A DNA stretch of 64,000 nt from the NCBI RefSeq assembly GCF_901709675.1, contig NC_051096.1, forward strand, positions 1,949,001 to 2,013,000, written 5' to 3'. The DNA comes from Syngnathus acus. Taxonomy: Eukaryota; Chordata; Actinopteri; Syngnathiformes; Syngnathidae. The translations under genes were made by a program, and so were the position numbers. Below, piece by piece: positions 10,517-23,526 of the stretch; the first letter of the stretch is position 1, and each line of letters starts with the position of its first letter. The notes beneath the pieces are model-generated. The model was not told where the DNA came from. It did no database searches and saw nothing but the letters and a program-made list of their open reading frames with translations.

Positions 10517-13143
10517 TCACTCGGACCACTCGTCATCGTCAAACTCAGACGAGTCATCCTCGCTGTCGCTGCACTCCACGGCGATGCGGCGCGACAAGAT
10601 GGCAGCCACATCGTTGCCAGAGTGATTTTGCTTCTCCTGCTCCCGCTGGGCCTCCACCTTGCGCAGGTTGAAGCCTGGACCGCAAAGCCAAAGACACTCA
10701 GTAAGGTCAACTTGAATCACAAAGAAGTCGGGGGTGCGAGCGCCTTACCTTGTCTGATGGCCTGCAGTAGGTCGCTGCGGGCGTCGCCCTCGGGGGCCGG
10801 CTGCTGTTTGGGCGCTGCCGGCGCGGCGGCGGGAGGATGGGGCGCGGGCACGCCAAAGGAGGGGGGCGGTGGTGGGCCAGGGGGCGGCGGCGGAGGAGGA
10901 GGGCCTCCGCTGGTGGGCATGGGCGGCGGGGGAGGTGGGCCCATGCCAGACATGGCGGGCGGCGGGGGAGGAGCGAGCGGCGAAGTGAAGCCGCCCGGGG
11001 ACAAGAGCGGGGGAGGGGGAGGAGGGCCGTCAAAGCCGGCGGGAGGCGGTGGTGCCCCGAAACCTGACAATGGGGGTGGGGGAGGAGGGGCGGGAGGAGG
11101 GGAGAGGTGGGGGCGAGAGTTGGCCGGAGGGGAGGCCACGGGGGGTGCCGGCGGCGGGTGGTTGGGGCTCAGGATACTGATGCGCTTGTGGTTGCCGGCG
11201 TCACCGTACCTGCACATGACAAAGCAAACGGAGGCTCTTGAATGAGAAGGCACATCCCCAACCCAAAGCGCAACTTACGTCATGTCGGGGGGTGGCGGAG
11301 GCAGGACGTCATCGGAGCCGGGCGGTGGCGGCGGGTCGTACGCGTAGGAGTCCATGCTCAAATCCAGTCCCTCGTCCCCGGATCCCAAGCTGCCATTCAG
11401 ACCGTCCAAGGAGCTCCTAGAATGCAACGCAGGACCCATCATTGGGGTGTGATTTTCATTAATGCCACATTTAGTGGCCGTGTCATTTTTTTTTGAAATA
11501 ATGAAAGCCTTCATTGTAGAAAATTAAATCACGTCACAAATTGAATAACAAAACTCAGATGACTCTTCTGAGCTTTGTCATTCAATTTGTCTGCTTGTTC
11601 AAAACGACGACGGCGTGCTGGCGCCACTAAGTCTGTCTCATGATGGCGCTCGCGTGACCAGTATGTGGGGAAAAAGCAAACAAAAGGGAAGAGGGGACAT
11701 CCCGCATCGGGCCACGCACGTTTTGTTTATGACGAGACTAATACCTTCATGAACGGGTCACGTCCACTTACATCATCTCATTCTTGGGCACCACAAATTC
11801 TGCGCCCATCTTGCGGCGTTCCCACTCGTCCTTCCTGGTTTTGATCTTACGCGGGTTGAGGGTCCGCTGGTTCAGGTGGTCTTTCTTCTCCTTCTGCTCG
11901 ACACAAGTCAGATCAGGCTTTAACCAAAAGTATGGATAGTGCTAAAAAATGGTGGCCAAAAGACACTGAGCATTCTAAAAATACTAAATTCAAATGTGTT
12001 GTACTTTAAAGTTAAAAACAACGGAACTATGTTCAACTCATGTACTGAAATAGACGATTGACGGTCCACCCCAGCAAACTGAGGTAATTGCAGCTACTTC
12101 CTGAATGGTGGCGCCTGTGACACGCATTTGAGGAAACGGAGCCAGTTGGTGTGCTGCTCACTCTGTGCTTTCGTTTCTCCTTCATGATGTCCTTGGTGTC
12201 CTGCAACATCTGCTCCTTCCACAGGTCAAAGAAGTACGAGGGATCCGTGTAAAATTTCAGAGCATCCCTTCCATCGTCGCTGAACACCGACAAAATAGAA
12301 AAAGAAAAGAAACACATGTTTGAGCATAAGACTGCAAACACCATAGGGTCCACTATCATGATGGGTCGTGACCCTGCCCCCTTTTAAAAACCTTTATTGC
12401 CAAATGTTTTCGATGAATAATGCAAAGTGGCGGGAACACGTGGACATGTTGGTGAATGTACGGCGAGCGACAGCCGAAGGAAGTGCGTCGTACCGGTACG
12501 GACTCAGATGGTTGAGCGGCGGAGGCGGGTCGCATGTAACGTAGGTGTCCTGTACGGGCATGGGTAGCGAGGGCCGGGTGAACATCTGCTGGTCCTGCGT
12601 CAGGCTGCTGTGGAAGGCCTTGCGAGTGGTGATGCCCTGCAAAGATACTGGCACACGCACAAAAGATTGCCATTTATGCATTTATACGTACCATTATCCT
12701 AAACATGCTCCAATATTCGGAAACCGATACGTTAAGCTTAACGTGGATGACAATACTTTGTCAGCCAAAAGTGATGTTTTTGCCTTGCTACTTACCTTCT
12801 TCTTCTTTGGGGTCCAACTGGGTGACTTTCAACTGCAGGTTGTCCACTCGCTGCCCGAGCGCCTCCACCCGGTCCGAAAAAAATTCGGCCTCCTTGAAGA
12901 GCCCCCTGAATACATCCTCGGCTTGCTTGCCTGTGGCGTGCACCAACACAATGATATTGACTGCCGTGATAGTATTTGCATTGGCAGGCGCACATAGCAG
13001 GAGCACTCACTGAGCCAGCCGAGCTGGCGGATGACGGCGGCCAGGCTGTTGTTGGAGACGCATTCCAGCTCGCTGCGGATGCTCGCCGGGATGGGCTGGC
13101 GGCACACGTACCGCGGCTCAATGTTCCTGATCACCAGAGGCAT
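10517..13143 (-). CDS. wasf2: WASP family member 2 (WAVE2)
   Basis: The actin-nucleation promoter of the WAVE regulatory complex; Rac and PIP3 release it to activate Arp2/3 at lamellipodia. Exons on the minus strand: 13143-13011, 12930-12796, 12647-12494, 12279-12162, 11893-11772, 11416-11279, 11209-10749, 10674-10517. They sum to 1419 nt (472 aa) in frame with consensus splice sites. The N-terminal WAVE homology domain opens [16 protein letters not shown] and includes [10 protein letters not shown], followed by a basic region ([16 protein letters not shown]). The large seventh coding exon is almost all proline tracts. The end is the VCA module: WH2 ([10 protein letters not shown]), connector ([11 protein letters not shown]) and acidic tail ([15 protein letters not shown]), with the final Trp intact. 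Position between gpr3 and ahdc1 identifies it as wasf2 and not wasf1/3. A noncoding leader is spliced in just upstream (acceptor near 13173). Confidence 0.95.
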
Positions 13144-14238
13144 GGCGGTGGCCGGTAAAGGATGGCCAGACCCTGAGAAAAAAAAAGAAAGTTCGAGTGT
13201 GGGGAGAGAGGATCTCGATAAAACTATAAAACATTATTTTTCTACATGGCCTCTAAAAGGCTAAATTTCACATATTGTGGATGGGTCAGGAATATTTGTA
13301 TTTACAGGCCTCTTAGTTGCATGTGAGTTGTAGTCACATATATAAATAGACAGATAGAATAAAGCAGAAGCAAAACTCAAGGTTTCTTCTCGCCACAAGT
13401 TTCAATGGCAATTCTCAGTGTGCCAAGGGTACAGAACAAAAACATACATGATCAACAATTATTTTCAATTTTGTCAGTTCAAAGTGAGGTCCACTGCTTA
13501 CACTAACAACATGGCTGCCCTCCAATTTAGAGATTTGTATAACTTTTTTAGTAATAGCTGCTTTTCTCTGAGACATTTTATTATTAAACCATTATGCTCT
13601 GCCCTACGATAGTCATAATTAGAAACCGAGAAACAACACCCCACTAAAATATATGTCCACAAAATAATGACAACTGACAGAAAGCCAATGCAGTGACTTT
13701 TAAGTACAGCTCCCTTTTCCCCATTTCGGTTGTCTAATTATAAGCTTTTCATCCAGGGCCGCCCAACAGTGGTCTAGTCATCATTGACACAATTCCTTTC
13801 AATAGTTTTTAATCCCCTGTGAGGGTGTCAAATGTTTGCGTTGTGGTAAATATTGTCCCAAAAAAGCGTGTCGAAAAGTCCCACCATATTGTTTACTTCG
13901 GAATGAACGTTGTTGTTTCCCAGGGGCCATGAAGTCTCTGGCCGCGCCCCATTTGCTAACCCGCGGTGGACTTGACAAATTGGACGAGTTCTGTTTTTTA
14001 AAAGCACGTCCAAAATCTCGAAGCGTTGTTTAGCGGCATTATTTTCAAACTTAAAACTGCACGAAGAGCGTCAATCGAAACGAAGCTGGCTCAAACTAGT
14101 CAGAATGCAATCTGGCTTCTTGGCCTTGTCAAGAGCAGGAAGTGACTTGTACACGAACTCTTGTTTCGAACCAAACCGGCTAAATGCTCGTTTATTTCCA
14201 CAACAAAACATCGCAGGGTGTTTTTATTCTGGGCTTAC

Positions 14239-14429
14239 CGTTACAGCGAAGTTCACTCTCTAGCTGTATTGTTTGTCCAACTTTGAAAAGTTTTCCACTC
14301 GAAAATGTGAGCAGTGAGTCAGTTAGGCAAACGCGTACTGGGCAAACTAGCGAGCAAGCGGGCGAGGGCAAGGTCCCGAGTTTGCCAGCTGCTGATTGGC
14401 TGAGCGGTCGAGCTCCTAAGGCTGATTGG
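14239..14429 (-). promoter_or_regulatory. wasf2: wasf2 promoter: paired inverted CCAAT boxes and leader exon
   Basis: Two CCAAT boxes (ATTGG on the plus strand at 14395-14399 and 14425-14429) are exactly 30 bp apart, each in the context CTGATTGGC. A donor CG|GTAAGC at 14239/14238 on the minus strand would end a leader exon of roughly 100 nt whose start lies below the CCAAT pair. The sequence around is CpG-rich. Paired CCAAT boxes at about three helical turns are typical of NF-Y promoters. Confidence 0.5.
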
Positions 14430-17094
14430 CCGAGGTGGCTGTCACATGAGCGGAATGGTGGTTTACGCTAGCGTAACTCCCCCGCAATGTTGTTGCGAGC
14501 ATTTGTGCGCTATTTGCGTAAATGCTGGAGGGCAGCGGCGCGCATTCCGATGCGCGCTCCGGCGAGTTGGAGCGCGTCCGAGGAATGACAGGATTGGGCC
14601 CCGACGACGAATAAAAGTTCATTTCAGAAGATAAACATGGTCAAAGTAACGTTTCCCCTCAATAAGTCAAAGCTAGAAGTGGGTTACTATTGGTCATAAA
14701 CAAATTTGTACACACACCCTATAAGACACAACGCCATTAGTTTTAAGGGGGATAACGGAAGCGGTGTTTTTCATTAAATAATTAATAATTAAATAATATA
14801 TATAAATAAAATAATATAATCGTCATAATTTCAGAGCCTATATTGCATCTGTTCTTAATCATGTCTTGCAATTGGGGCACAGCATTAAAAGGCTGTCAGC
14901 AACAATCTTGATGCATGGCTCACGGATCAAACACATGTGTAACTTTTCCGTTTCTAGTAGACCCACCAAGACAGTAAATTAAACCATTCATGTTACTAAA
15001 AAAAACAACTTGAGCATAACTCACCATTGTGACACACTTTCATTCGTTGGACTCTTCCCATGTGCAACAAGCTGAAAAAAATGACCGTATAAAGACAGCA
15101 ATGAGTACACCTCATGTCAGCTTGACACAGAATTTAACAAGACACAAAACAGAATGTTCCCAGCTGCCTTTTTGTGTGCATTTGCACAGTGATTAAATTT
15201 AATACACTTGGCTATAAACTCTTGGCTGTGTCAAATATGTGAAAACCACAAATATATACATACAAATAAAATAAATTTACATCGACTCTAGCAAGTGGAT
15301 GTTTTTAATATCTTTTATTTGCTGCACTATTTATATCCTTGCTGGCTTGTTAAGTTCTCTGTACTACAAATCAAAAGTCCAATAAAGTAGGCCATGCATT
15401 TTGTCCACTAGGTGGCGGAATAAACACACACCAGATACACTTGCACACTGCGAAAACATAAAAATACTTAATTTTTGATTGATGCAAGCATTGATAAGAC
15501 TCGGGTTGTCCTATTTTGTCTACCTTATAGTTTTAAAATCTACTTTGGAAACAATGTACATGTGATTTTATTCCTTCAAATTTAGATTATTTTATTTTGT
15601 ATATTTAGTTTATGTATTCGTTATCTATTAAAAAGGTATAATGTATGTTGTTCTGTAATTATGTCAATTGAAATGTTATGTTTCATAGGTACTCGTGGTA
15701 TTAGTACTCGGTAGTATAATGAGTACTCAAGAGTCGCATAGGTTGATTGTAGAGTGGCTATATGGGGCCCCCTTGTGGTTACAGGCTGTAATTGAGCCTG
15801 AAGGAACTGTTGCCATGGCAGCCATGGATGGCGCAGAGCTCTGTTGCTATAGGAACCTAAGTATGAGTATGACATCTTTGTGTTTGTGAGGGGCTCTAAG
15901 GTATATTTGCTTCTCACCCCTTTTTTTTTCAAGAGCTTTGTGTGCATGCGTACCGTGCCCCAACTCTGCCACAATGCCCGCCAGGGTTTGCGACACACCG
16001 GTTCTGGGACACACCGGCTCGGCGCCTGCCGTGCGTTTTCTCCGTACGTCCTGTACTGGGGGGGGGGGCAAGGCCTGTGTTAACGTGGCGACCGGCCAAA
16101 GCGTTGCCGCGGCGACCAACATATGCAGCGGCGCCGCTGGAATCAAAACGCTGGACAGCGCAGCCTAAAGACGACACGGTCCTGAGTGGTCCATGCTGGG
16201 TGGAAGCTGAGGACTGCGTTGGCTTGGTGGGGTGGGCACGCACAGTCCCGTTCTCGCGCACATCTGAAGGAAGAGGCAACACACAGCGTGTATGCAAGGG
16301 GAAACAGCCACTCCTTTGCACACGGCAGCAAAATTGGCGTGTGGGCGTGTGGACGGGTCGCCTTGTCTTGACCCATGGCGAGAACCCTGGAGAATTGAAC
16401 GCGAAAAAAGGCAACGCATACACACTATACTTAACACGAATGAAACACACTGTCTGTCACGTGTGATTTATCGTCATACACATAGACCGAAGACTATCTT
16501 TGACGGGAAGAAGCTTAATGTAGGAAAAACATTGAGTGTAAATAACATGGAAGAGGTTCCATTGTATACACCCTACCTGTGGTGGAGGACGATACGGTGG
16601 AGTTCTGCAGAGAAAGACGGCGTGTCTTTGGCTCGAGGCTGCAGCTCCAAAGGCCTGGCTGAGTACACAAACACATGACTATATACCCTAGTGCAATGTA
16701 TTTTGATCTATATAACCAAAAAAAAATATGAATAGATTTAAAGGAGTCTTCATTTGTGCACTTGGGCCTAAAGACCAGCAACAATCAAAGTTAATATAAT
16801 TAGTCCAAAGTAGGACCAGCTCATTAAAGTAAAATTCTATCTCATCAATTGGTTTGTGTGTATGCCAGTCCTTGAATGTATGCCAAAGCACAATAAAGTT
16901 TGGCGACTGCGGCGAGACACCAAAACTACAGAGGCCACGTACAAATCATGTACCGTTGAATATAAAGCCCCCCCGCCCCAACCAAGACTGAGCTCTGTGG
17001 TCACCATGGCAACAGAGATAAGTAGCGGGGTGGGGGGTTATGAATCACTGCAATGAGTCAGAGTTTAGCCTTGTGCAGAAAAGAGTGGAAAAAA

Positions 17095-17131
<37 letters not shown>

Positions 17132-18927
17132 TTCTTTGAGGCGCTGCGTTGATGGAGGTTGCGAAGGCCAAATGGTAAAAGAGACACAAGGGGAACAGAT
17201 GCAAAATCTGATCTCACCTGGTCTAGGCTGCATGCAGAAATTCAAATGAAGGAGGAATTTGCAGTCAAATGGGGAGGGGGGTTGCATTTAAATGATTTTT
17301 CAAAAATGTTTGAAACTGCAAACTCATCCTTTTAATGTCTCCTGGAATATATTGAAAATGAAATATGACATACCGGTAGCCAGTAGATCTCACTCTTGTC
17401 CTCCATGAGGGGAATCGGCGTTGGGCTCATCGCTCTTCTCCGGCTCGATGGAGCAGAGCCTCCGGCTGGGGTGTCACCATCCTGCGACCTTTTGACCTCA
17501 TTGTTTCCAATTAAAAACAAGTCCTTTGCAAGGTTTTGGTGTTGAGCCTTCATTAAAGGGATGACTTTTTTGACTCGTGTTTTATAAAGAAATATGCTCT
17601 AAATTCAATGTTCTGCTAATTAGAAAGTATTTTTACGTTAGCTTGCTCCTAAGCAACTCAGGAGCCACAGACAGACGCATGAATATTAAAAAGTGGAAGT
17701 AAGGCCTGATGCTGAATTCAAATTTGTTGAGTTGCACTGTTTGAATATCATCATGGAAGCCGGTTGGATTGAAAATAATAAAGATCGGCGTGCGCGGCGT
17801 GAATGCGATCACCTAGCAACAGCAGAAAATGGTTATTAACACTTTGCAGGGTGCTCAAAAGACAATTTGTCTTTAGAAGACCTCTCCTATTGCGATGCGG
17901 CGGGAATGTTACAGTAAAGGCAATGGTTTGTGTCAGCCTGTTGACAAAGTTTATACACAACAAGCGGCCAATCAACTACCGTCTGTCGAGCCAGCGGAGC
18001 AACAAATGCCAAACAACTCCCGACGTTCTCGCAGTCATCCCTTCCTATCACGCCTCCCTCCTCCTCCCCTTCCCAAACGATGTCCTCATCTGAACTCGCT
18101 CCCAGACAGCCGGACTGAAACCCAACATGCTAGCTCGTCATAATCCTTTTGGGAGGGGGGGGGGGAATTAGACACTAGGCACACGCTGTTACCAATGGCA
18201 AGAACAGAATGTGTATTTAAATATTTTTGCACCTCGGGTACATACATACATACATACATTTGTAACGAACAGATATACAACTGTTTTTTTTTTGGGGGGG
18301 GGGGGGGGGTCGCGCCACAAAAAACCCACTAAACAACAACAACGAGACCACGGAACAGAAGAGAGTGAAAGAAGCCCACTCGGTAGGACCCCATAGGCAC
18401 ACGCACGCATGCATGACTGCAGTCACGCAAACGTGCACACGCACACACACACGCGCGCGCACACACACACAGTCTTTGGGGTCCTTTGAGTGGAGTGAAA
18501 ACAGCAAAAGACAGAGCATGTAAGAGATTATGTACAGATGCTGGTGTTTGAAGAAAAGCGGGGGAGTGGTCCACGCGAGGAGGGGACGTCGGGCGTGTTC
18601 AAAGCGTGCACAGCGGCAAGAGGCGGGGACGGCGAGGAAGGACAAGGGGGCGGCAGAGAGAAAGAAAACGACGGTTTGGAGGGGGGGGAGAAAAAAAAGT
18701 GGAACTGTTTGGAGTCCAACTTGCATGATTCTTTTGTGCACATGCGTCTGTCTCTGTGTGTGTTCGTAGGTTGATCTTGATTGTCAATGCCGGAGAATTA
18801 AAGCTCTGCTGTCCCCAAAAAAGCTGGCAGCTAAAAATGTTCACCCTTTCAGCCTTCCACAAAGAAGTCAAGCGTACAAAAGCGAGGGAAAGAAAACGAA
18901 TGCTTCAAAAGGAGCAGATTGAACGCA
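14430..18927. other. Spacer between the wasf2 promoter and ahdc1 coding region; right part is ahdc1 3' UTR
   Basis: No gene was recognised. The part from 18927 downward should be the last, noncoding ahdc1 exon; its end was not located. Other items: a GT run at 17097-17129, a CATA run at 18241-18259, a G-homopolymer at 18295-18309, and RFX X-box-like motifs at 15809-15822, 16103-16116 and 17000-17013. Confidence 0.4.
17097..17129. repeat. (GT)n microsatellite
   Basis: About 16 uninterrupted GT units. Confidence 0.85.
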
Positions 18928-18928
18928 C

Positions 18929-19157
18929 CTGCAAGAAGAAGAGGAAGAAAGACAAAAAGGGAGAAAGAGAAAGTGACATGAGACGTTGGGGAATAAGAGC
19001 CGGAACGCAAAATGAAAACGGAGGCTCTTCCCTGAGCTAGCGACCAAGTCACGAGTGTAGACAACCAATGTGAGGGTGGGATTATGTCAATCAGCATCCG
19101 AAACGGTTTGTTTGGAGACACGTGGGCAACTCTCAAAAACGTACGTGAATGACTCAC
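18929..19157 (-). other. ahdc1: Intron in the ahdc1 3' UTR
   Basis: The stop codon (19166-19164) is followed after only 6 nt by donor GAG|GTGAGT. A strong acceptor with a long pyrimidine tract (CCTCTTCTTCTTGCAG) ends at 18929, giving a 229-nt intron. Human AHDC1 also has a noncoding exon after its coding exon. The junction is within 50 nt of the stop, so it should not trigger nonsense-mediated decay. Confidence 0.6.
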
Positions 19158-19163
19158 CTCCCG

Positions 19164-22100
19164 TTACAGGCTGGTCACGCTAAAGCCATCATCGTGGCCC
19201 TGGTCCAGAAGCTGGCACAGCACGCCGCCTCCCTGCTGCGACGGGTAGCGGTGCCCCATGGCTTGGCAGGAAAGCTGGGACAGTGAGTAAGCGCCGGGGT
19301 CGTCCTCTAGGGTGCTCTTGGCAAACGGCGTGAGGAGGCCCTGACGCGCCATCAGCTCCTGCTTGTGGGCGACCGCGGCGCCACACTCATCGTAGAGCGA
19401 GGGCGCCGAGTGGGCGGCGGCCTGCGCTGGGTGATGGGGCTGATTGTTGGCGTGCGCCTGGGCGGCGTAGGCTTTGGCGTGGGAGCTCAGGTGATGCTGC
19501 GGGTCGTGAGGCGGCGGCGGGTTCATGTGTGCGTTGGGGCTCGCCAGCAGGGTCCCGTGAGTGTTGGCGTGCGGGCTGGTGTGCGGGTGCGTACTGGGGC
19601 TGGGGGTGCCGCTGTGTGACGTTTGTCCGTACCAGTAGGGGGAGCCGCAGTAACTGGGGGAGTCGTACTGAGAGAACGGCACTTCTTTGGGAGGGGGCCG
19701 GTATGAGGGGCTCATTGCCGAGCTGCAGTGGGGTGGGACCCGCGGTAAAGGGGAGCAGGATGGCGAGAAGTTTCTGCAGGGGGCGAGGTGGTAGGATTGC
19801 GGTTTGGAAGGGTAAGGGGGAGGGGGGGAGGAAACACCGGGTGAAAGGGAGGACGAGGACTCGCCGGGGTACAAGGCTGGATATGGCTCCTCAGAGGATG
19901 GTGTTGAGGGGTGGGCGGAATAGGGGGAGGGGTACTCGCAGGGATCCTGGAGGTAACTGGAAGCGGGTGCCGAATTGGGAGTAGCCAAGGGAGAAAGGCT
20001 GCTACTGTCCCCGCTGTAATAGTCCAAACCCTCCTGGAATAAACCAGAAGACTCCAGAGCCGAAGAAGCTGCAGCAGCTTTCCCTCTGCCTTTGGATCCC
20101 GAAAGGCGCTCTCTTGAGCACGCCGACATCCCCCCTCTGCCTCCTCGAGACCCTCGGCCACGTCCCCCGCCCCGCTTGGGACTAAGCGTCGGCGAAGGAC
20201 TGGATGGGGAATCCGAGTGTAAAACGGAACCGCCTTCTTTTTCCGACTGTTCAGAGCGTTTCCTGCGCCCCCGGCCGGGTTTGCTGGTCCCGGCGCCCTG
20301 GAAGAGGACGCTCTGGCTCCAGTTGTAGGACGGCGTCGAAGCGCTCTCGTGCCAGTCGATCATCAGTTTTTCCAGGCTGGACAGGCTGGACTGAGTCCCT
20401 TCCCCGCTGGCCGTTTCACTCTGCCTGAAGACTGGCCCCATGGAGGGAGGAGGTCCGCATCCGGCCCCTCCTGAGCCGGGATGCGAGGAGTCGGAGGAGG
20501 ACTCCGATAGACTCTCGGGGAAAGGGGGTCTCTTGGCCTTCTGCGGGGTGTAGTTGGAGATGTCCAAGATGTCCTTTGATTCATTGGAGCCGTAGTCGCC
20601 GTAAGCGTGAGGCCCAAAATTGTCTGCCGACCATCCGCCATAACCTTGTCTACAAAAGATAATCACAAGGCATTGACATTAGAAAACGGGACATTTTCTT
20701 GTCGCGTGGTTTCTCCGAGCGACGTACCTGAAGCTCCACTGGTTGCTGTTGTACTGTTTGTAACACTCTGGTGAAGACGAGGAGCTAAAGGGGCTGCCTT
20801 TGGCCACCGCCATGTAGCCGGCACCTGGCGACGTGGGCCCTGTGGCGGGACTTCCACCGAAGCCCTTCCTGGCCCCCGCCTGGTAGTAGCCCGGCTGGCC
20901 ACGCTCGTGAACTCCGGTCTTGCAAGAGAAACTGCAGTCTGAGGGTCTCTGGGGCCCTGCGCAAGAGGAGGCGGCATAGGCGGGAGAGTAGTGGCCGTAG
21001 CCCGAAGGGTGGGGGGAACCGGGGGACTGCGAGAGGGACGGCGGATTGGATTTTGGATAGTTGGAAGGGGTGGGGGACGTTTGAGTCTGGCTAGTGTAGT
21101 TGTAAGGAGGCCCGGCAGAGGCACAGTGCGCCTGCATGGAACCCTCTGCCGCAGAACTTGCCCCGTTGGCCCCCCACTTTGATATGGACCACCGCTGAGG
21201 GGTTGGCGGGCCGGATGCTTCGTAACCGTGAGCGGATGAAGCTTTGCGTGCGTTTGGTTGCGAGATGTCCAGAAGTTCGGACGAGTCATCAGAGTCCAGC
21301 AAAGATCGAAAATATCCCGCAAACAAACTTTGCGAATCGTCCCCGGTTTGCCGGGCGCCTCTGCTTCCGCGGCCGTAGGCGCCTCTCCTGCCGACCTCGC
21401 AGGAGGAAAAGCCCCCCCTTGTGGATCCGCAGTAGCGTTTGTCGGCGCCCTCGTCACCCCAGCCCCCGGAACCGTTGGGCCATTCCTGTCCCACGAAGTC
21501 TCCTTCCCCTTTCAATGTGCCATTTTTCCTCACGCGTCTCTTTCTGACCGTTTTCTCAGCCCCGGGCTCGGTTCCGACCACACCCCCTCCTCTGCCGACA
21601 CCCTTCCCCCGTTTTCTGGGTAATCCGTCCTCTGAGAGGGGGCCCGGTTTGCGCTTCTTGCCGATGGACTCAAAGAATTCAGAGAAGGTGCTCTTGTTGT
21701 GCTCGCTGCCGCCAGCCGCACCCCTCCCAGCGCCCCCTCCTCTGCTGCCCCGTGGCCGCCTGGACCCGGTGAGCCGGTGCAGCAGGGTGGAGATTGCCGG
21801 GTTTTCCGAGGGGGTATGGAAACTTTCCGGCTCGCCGGGTGCCCAGCAGTGAGGGGGGGAGCATTGGCCGGTGGCGGGCGGCTGGCGATTCAAAAAGGCC
21901 AGTTTGGATAGGACATCCCCATACTCGGTCTTCACGTCATCCGTGTCCCCGACATAGGACGGATAGGGGCAGGGGAGTTTAGTCCGCCGCCTCCTACGGG
22001 GCTTCTTGACCTGCTCTCCGTCGCCACAGGGAGCAGGGCTCTCCCCCGGTATCATGAGCGCCGGTTGTTTGGGCGGTCGACCTCGCCTGCGTTTAACGAT

Positions 22101-23468
22101 AAGCGGCAGCTCTCCGGGCGGGAACATGACCATGACGCTCTTGCCGTTGTTCTTTATGCGGAGGAGCGCCGTGGGCTCCCGAACCACCTCCGGGCCCGCC
22201 GCGGTGCCAATATGACCCTTCTCTGGTGCCGTGATGGTCTCCACACTGGAGATCTTGTAGCTTTTCTGTCGCCGTCCAAGGCTGAAGGGAATACGAGCCA
22301 CCTTGACCACGATCTTCCTCACCTGTGCAGCACGGGAAAAAGTATCAAACACAGGTCAAGAAAAGTTGCCTCGACACCAGTTCCAGACATGCAAAATTGG
22401 CACCACTAACGTAAAATAACTCACTCCAACAAAACGTCCACACCTCCGGCCAGTGGGAGAGAAAATCTCCAGCTCCTTTTTCACGATTGGTGCCGGCACA
22501 ACGGGCGGCGGCAGATGCGTGGCACCGCACCGCAAGGCGGCTTGTGCTGCCAGACGGCGTCTCATGACACTTTTAGGACCCGGTTTCTGAACTGACTTGG
22601 GAGCGGGCCTCGAGCGAGATTTAGGTCCAGGTCTGTGCCCGAGTCTGGGCCCGGGTTTTGGGGGCGCTTTGGGGACGGCTTTGGGGACGGCTTTGGGGAC
22701 GGTTAGCGCAAGAGGAGCAGCTACAGGGGAGGATGCCGCGGGGGTGACGGCCTCTGTGGTCAGCTGCTCCTTTGTTGTGACTGCTTCCTCCACCTGCTCC
22801 TCTTTAAGCCTCCAGAACTTCTCCTCAGAAGCGTCTAGCGCCTCCTCATCTTCTCTCTCCTTCTCCGCTCTCCTTTCGGGGTCCTCCGGGATTCGGCGGA
22901 GGCGGGAGGATTTGCGCACATTACACGGGAAACGGGACCGTCCGGAGCTGCGCAGCGCATACTTCCTCTCGGCCTCCACGACGAGAGGCGACGAGCCAGT
23001 GCCGGGACAAACGTTTGCGGGTGTGTTCATTTCTGAAGCGAGGGTCCGCCCCGCCGACTGATTGGCAGAGGTCGGATGATTGCCAAGCGCTAAAATCAAA
23101 GGCTGAGGTGATGTCGTGCTCCGACTTCTGGACTGTTGGGCCTCCCGAGAGCCGCAAGAGTCCGAGCTAGCATGAGAAAGCATCTGTGTGTCCATATGCG
23201 TTTGCATCCTTGCCGGTGGCTCCGCGCCGGTCACCGCCCGATTGGGTGGGTAGGTGCGGTGCCCGCCCCTGCGCTGCGGGTGGACGCCGTTGGCCAGCGC
23301 TGGGGCTGCAGAGGAGGGCTGGCCAGTCACTGGCGGCAGGACATCATGAGCCAGGAGCCCTGCGGCCCAGAGCTCAGGCCCTTGGACGATGCAGTCTTTT
23401 TTCTCAGCGGCGCCGCACACAAGACGGCCAGTTTGTCCGGTGCGTAAATATGCCGAGAGATCGCTCAT
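19164..23468 (-). CDS. ahdc1: AT-hook DNA-binding motif containing 1 (AHDC1, Gibbin)
   Basis: A nuclear chromatin protein that acts with transcription factors in mesoderm and epithelial development; human loss causes Xia-Gibbs syndrome. Exons on the minus strand: 23468-22425, 22322-20728, 20649-19164, together 1374 aa (human 1603). The joins restore conserved protein: FVG/VRKIVVK and QWSFR/QGYGG. Landmarks: a KYALRSSGR segment; SLGRRQKSYKISS; an AT-hook KRRRGRPPK near residue 425; EYGDVLSKLAFLNRQ; LFAGYFRSLLDSDDSSE; DILDISNYTPQK; SSLSSLEKLMIDWHES; and the C-terminal end FSVTSL. Exon 1 starts after an acceptor at 23528; an in-frame TGA lies between that acceptor and the ATG, which fixes the start. 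A PKAVPKAVPKAPPKPGP-type repeat lies near residues 265-310. Noncoding leader exons lie to the right. Confidence 0.94.
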
Positions 23469-23526
23469 CCAGTGGACATACTCGGTTGGGCCTCGACTCT
23501 CTTGTCCTCTATGGAAGATTCAAAGA

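Noticed and set aside
10445-11245. 266-aa plus-strand Gly-rich open frame
   Set aside because: Antisense shadow of the wasf2 proline-rich exon.
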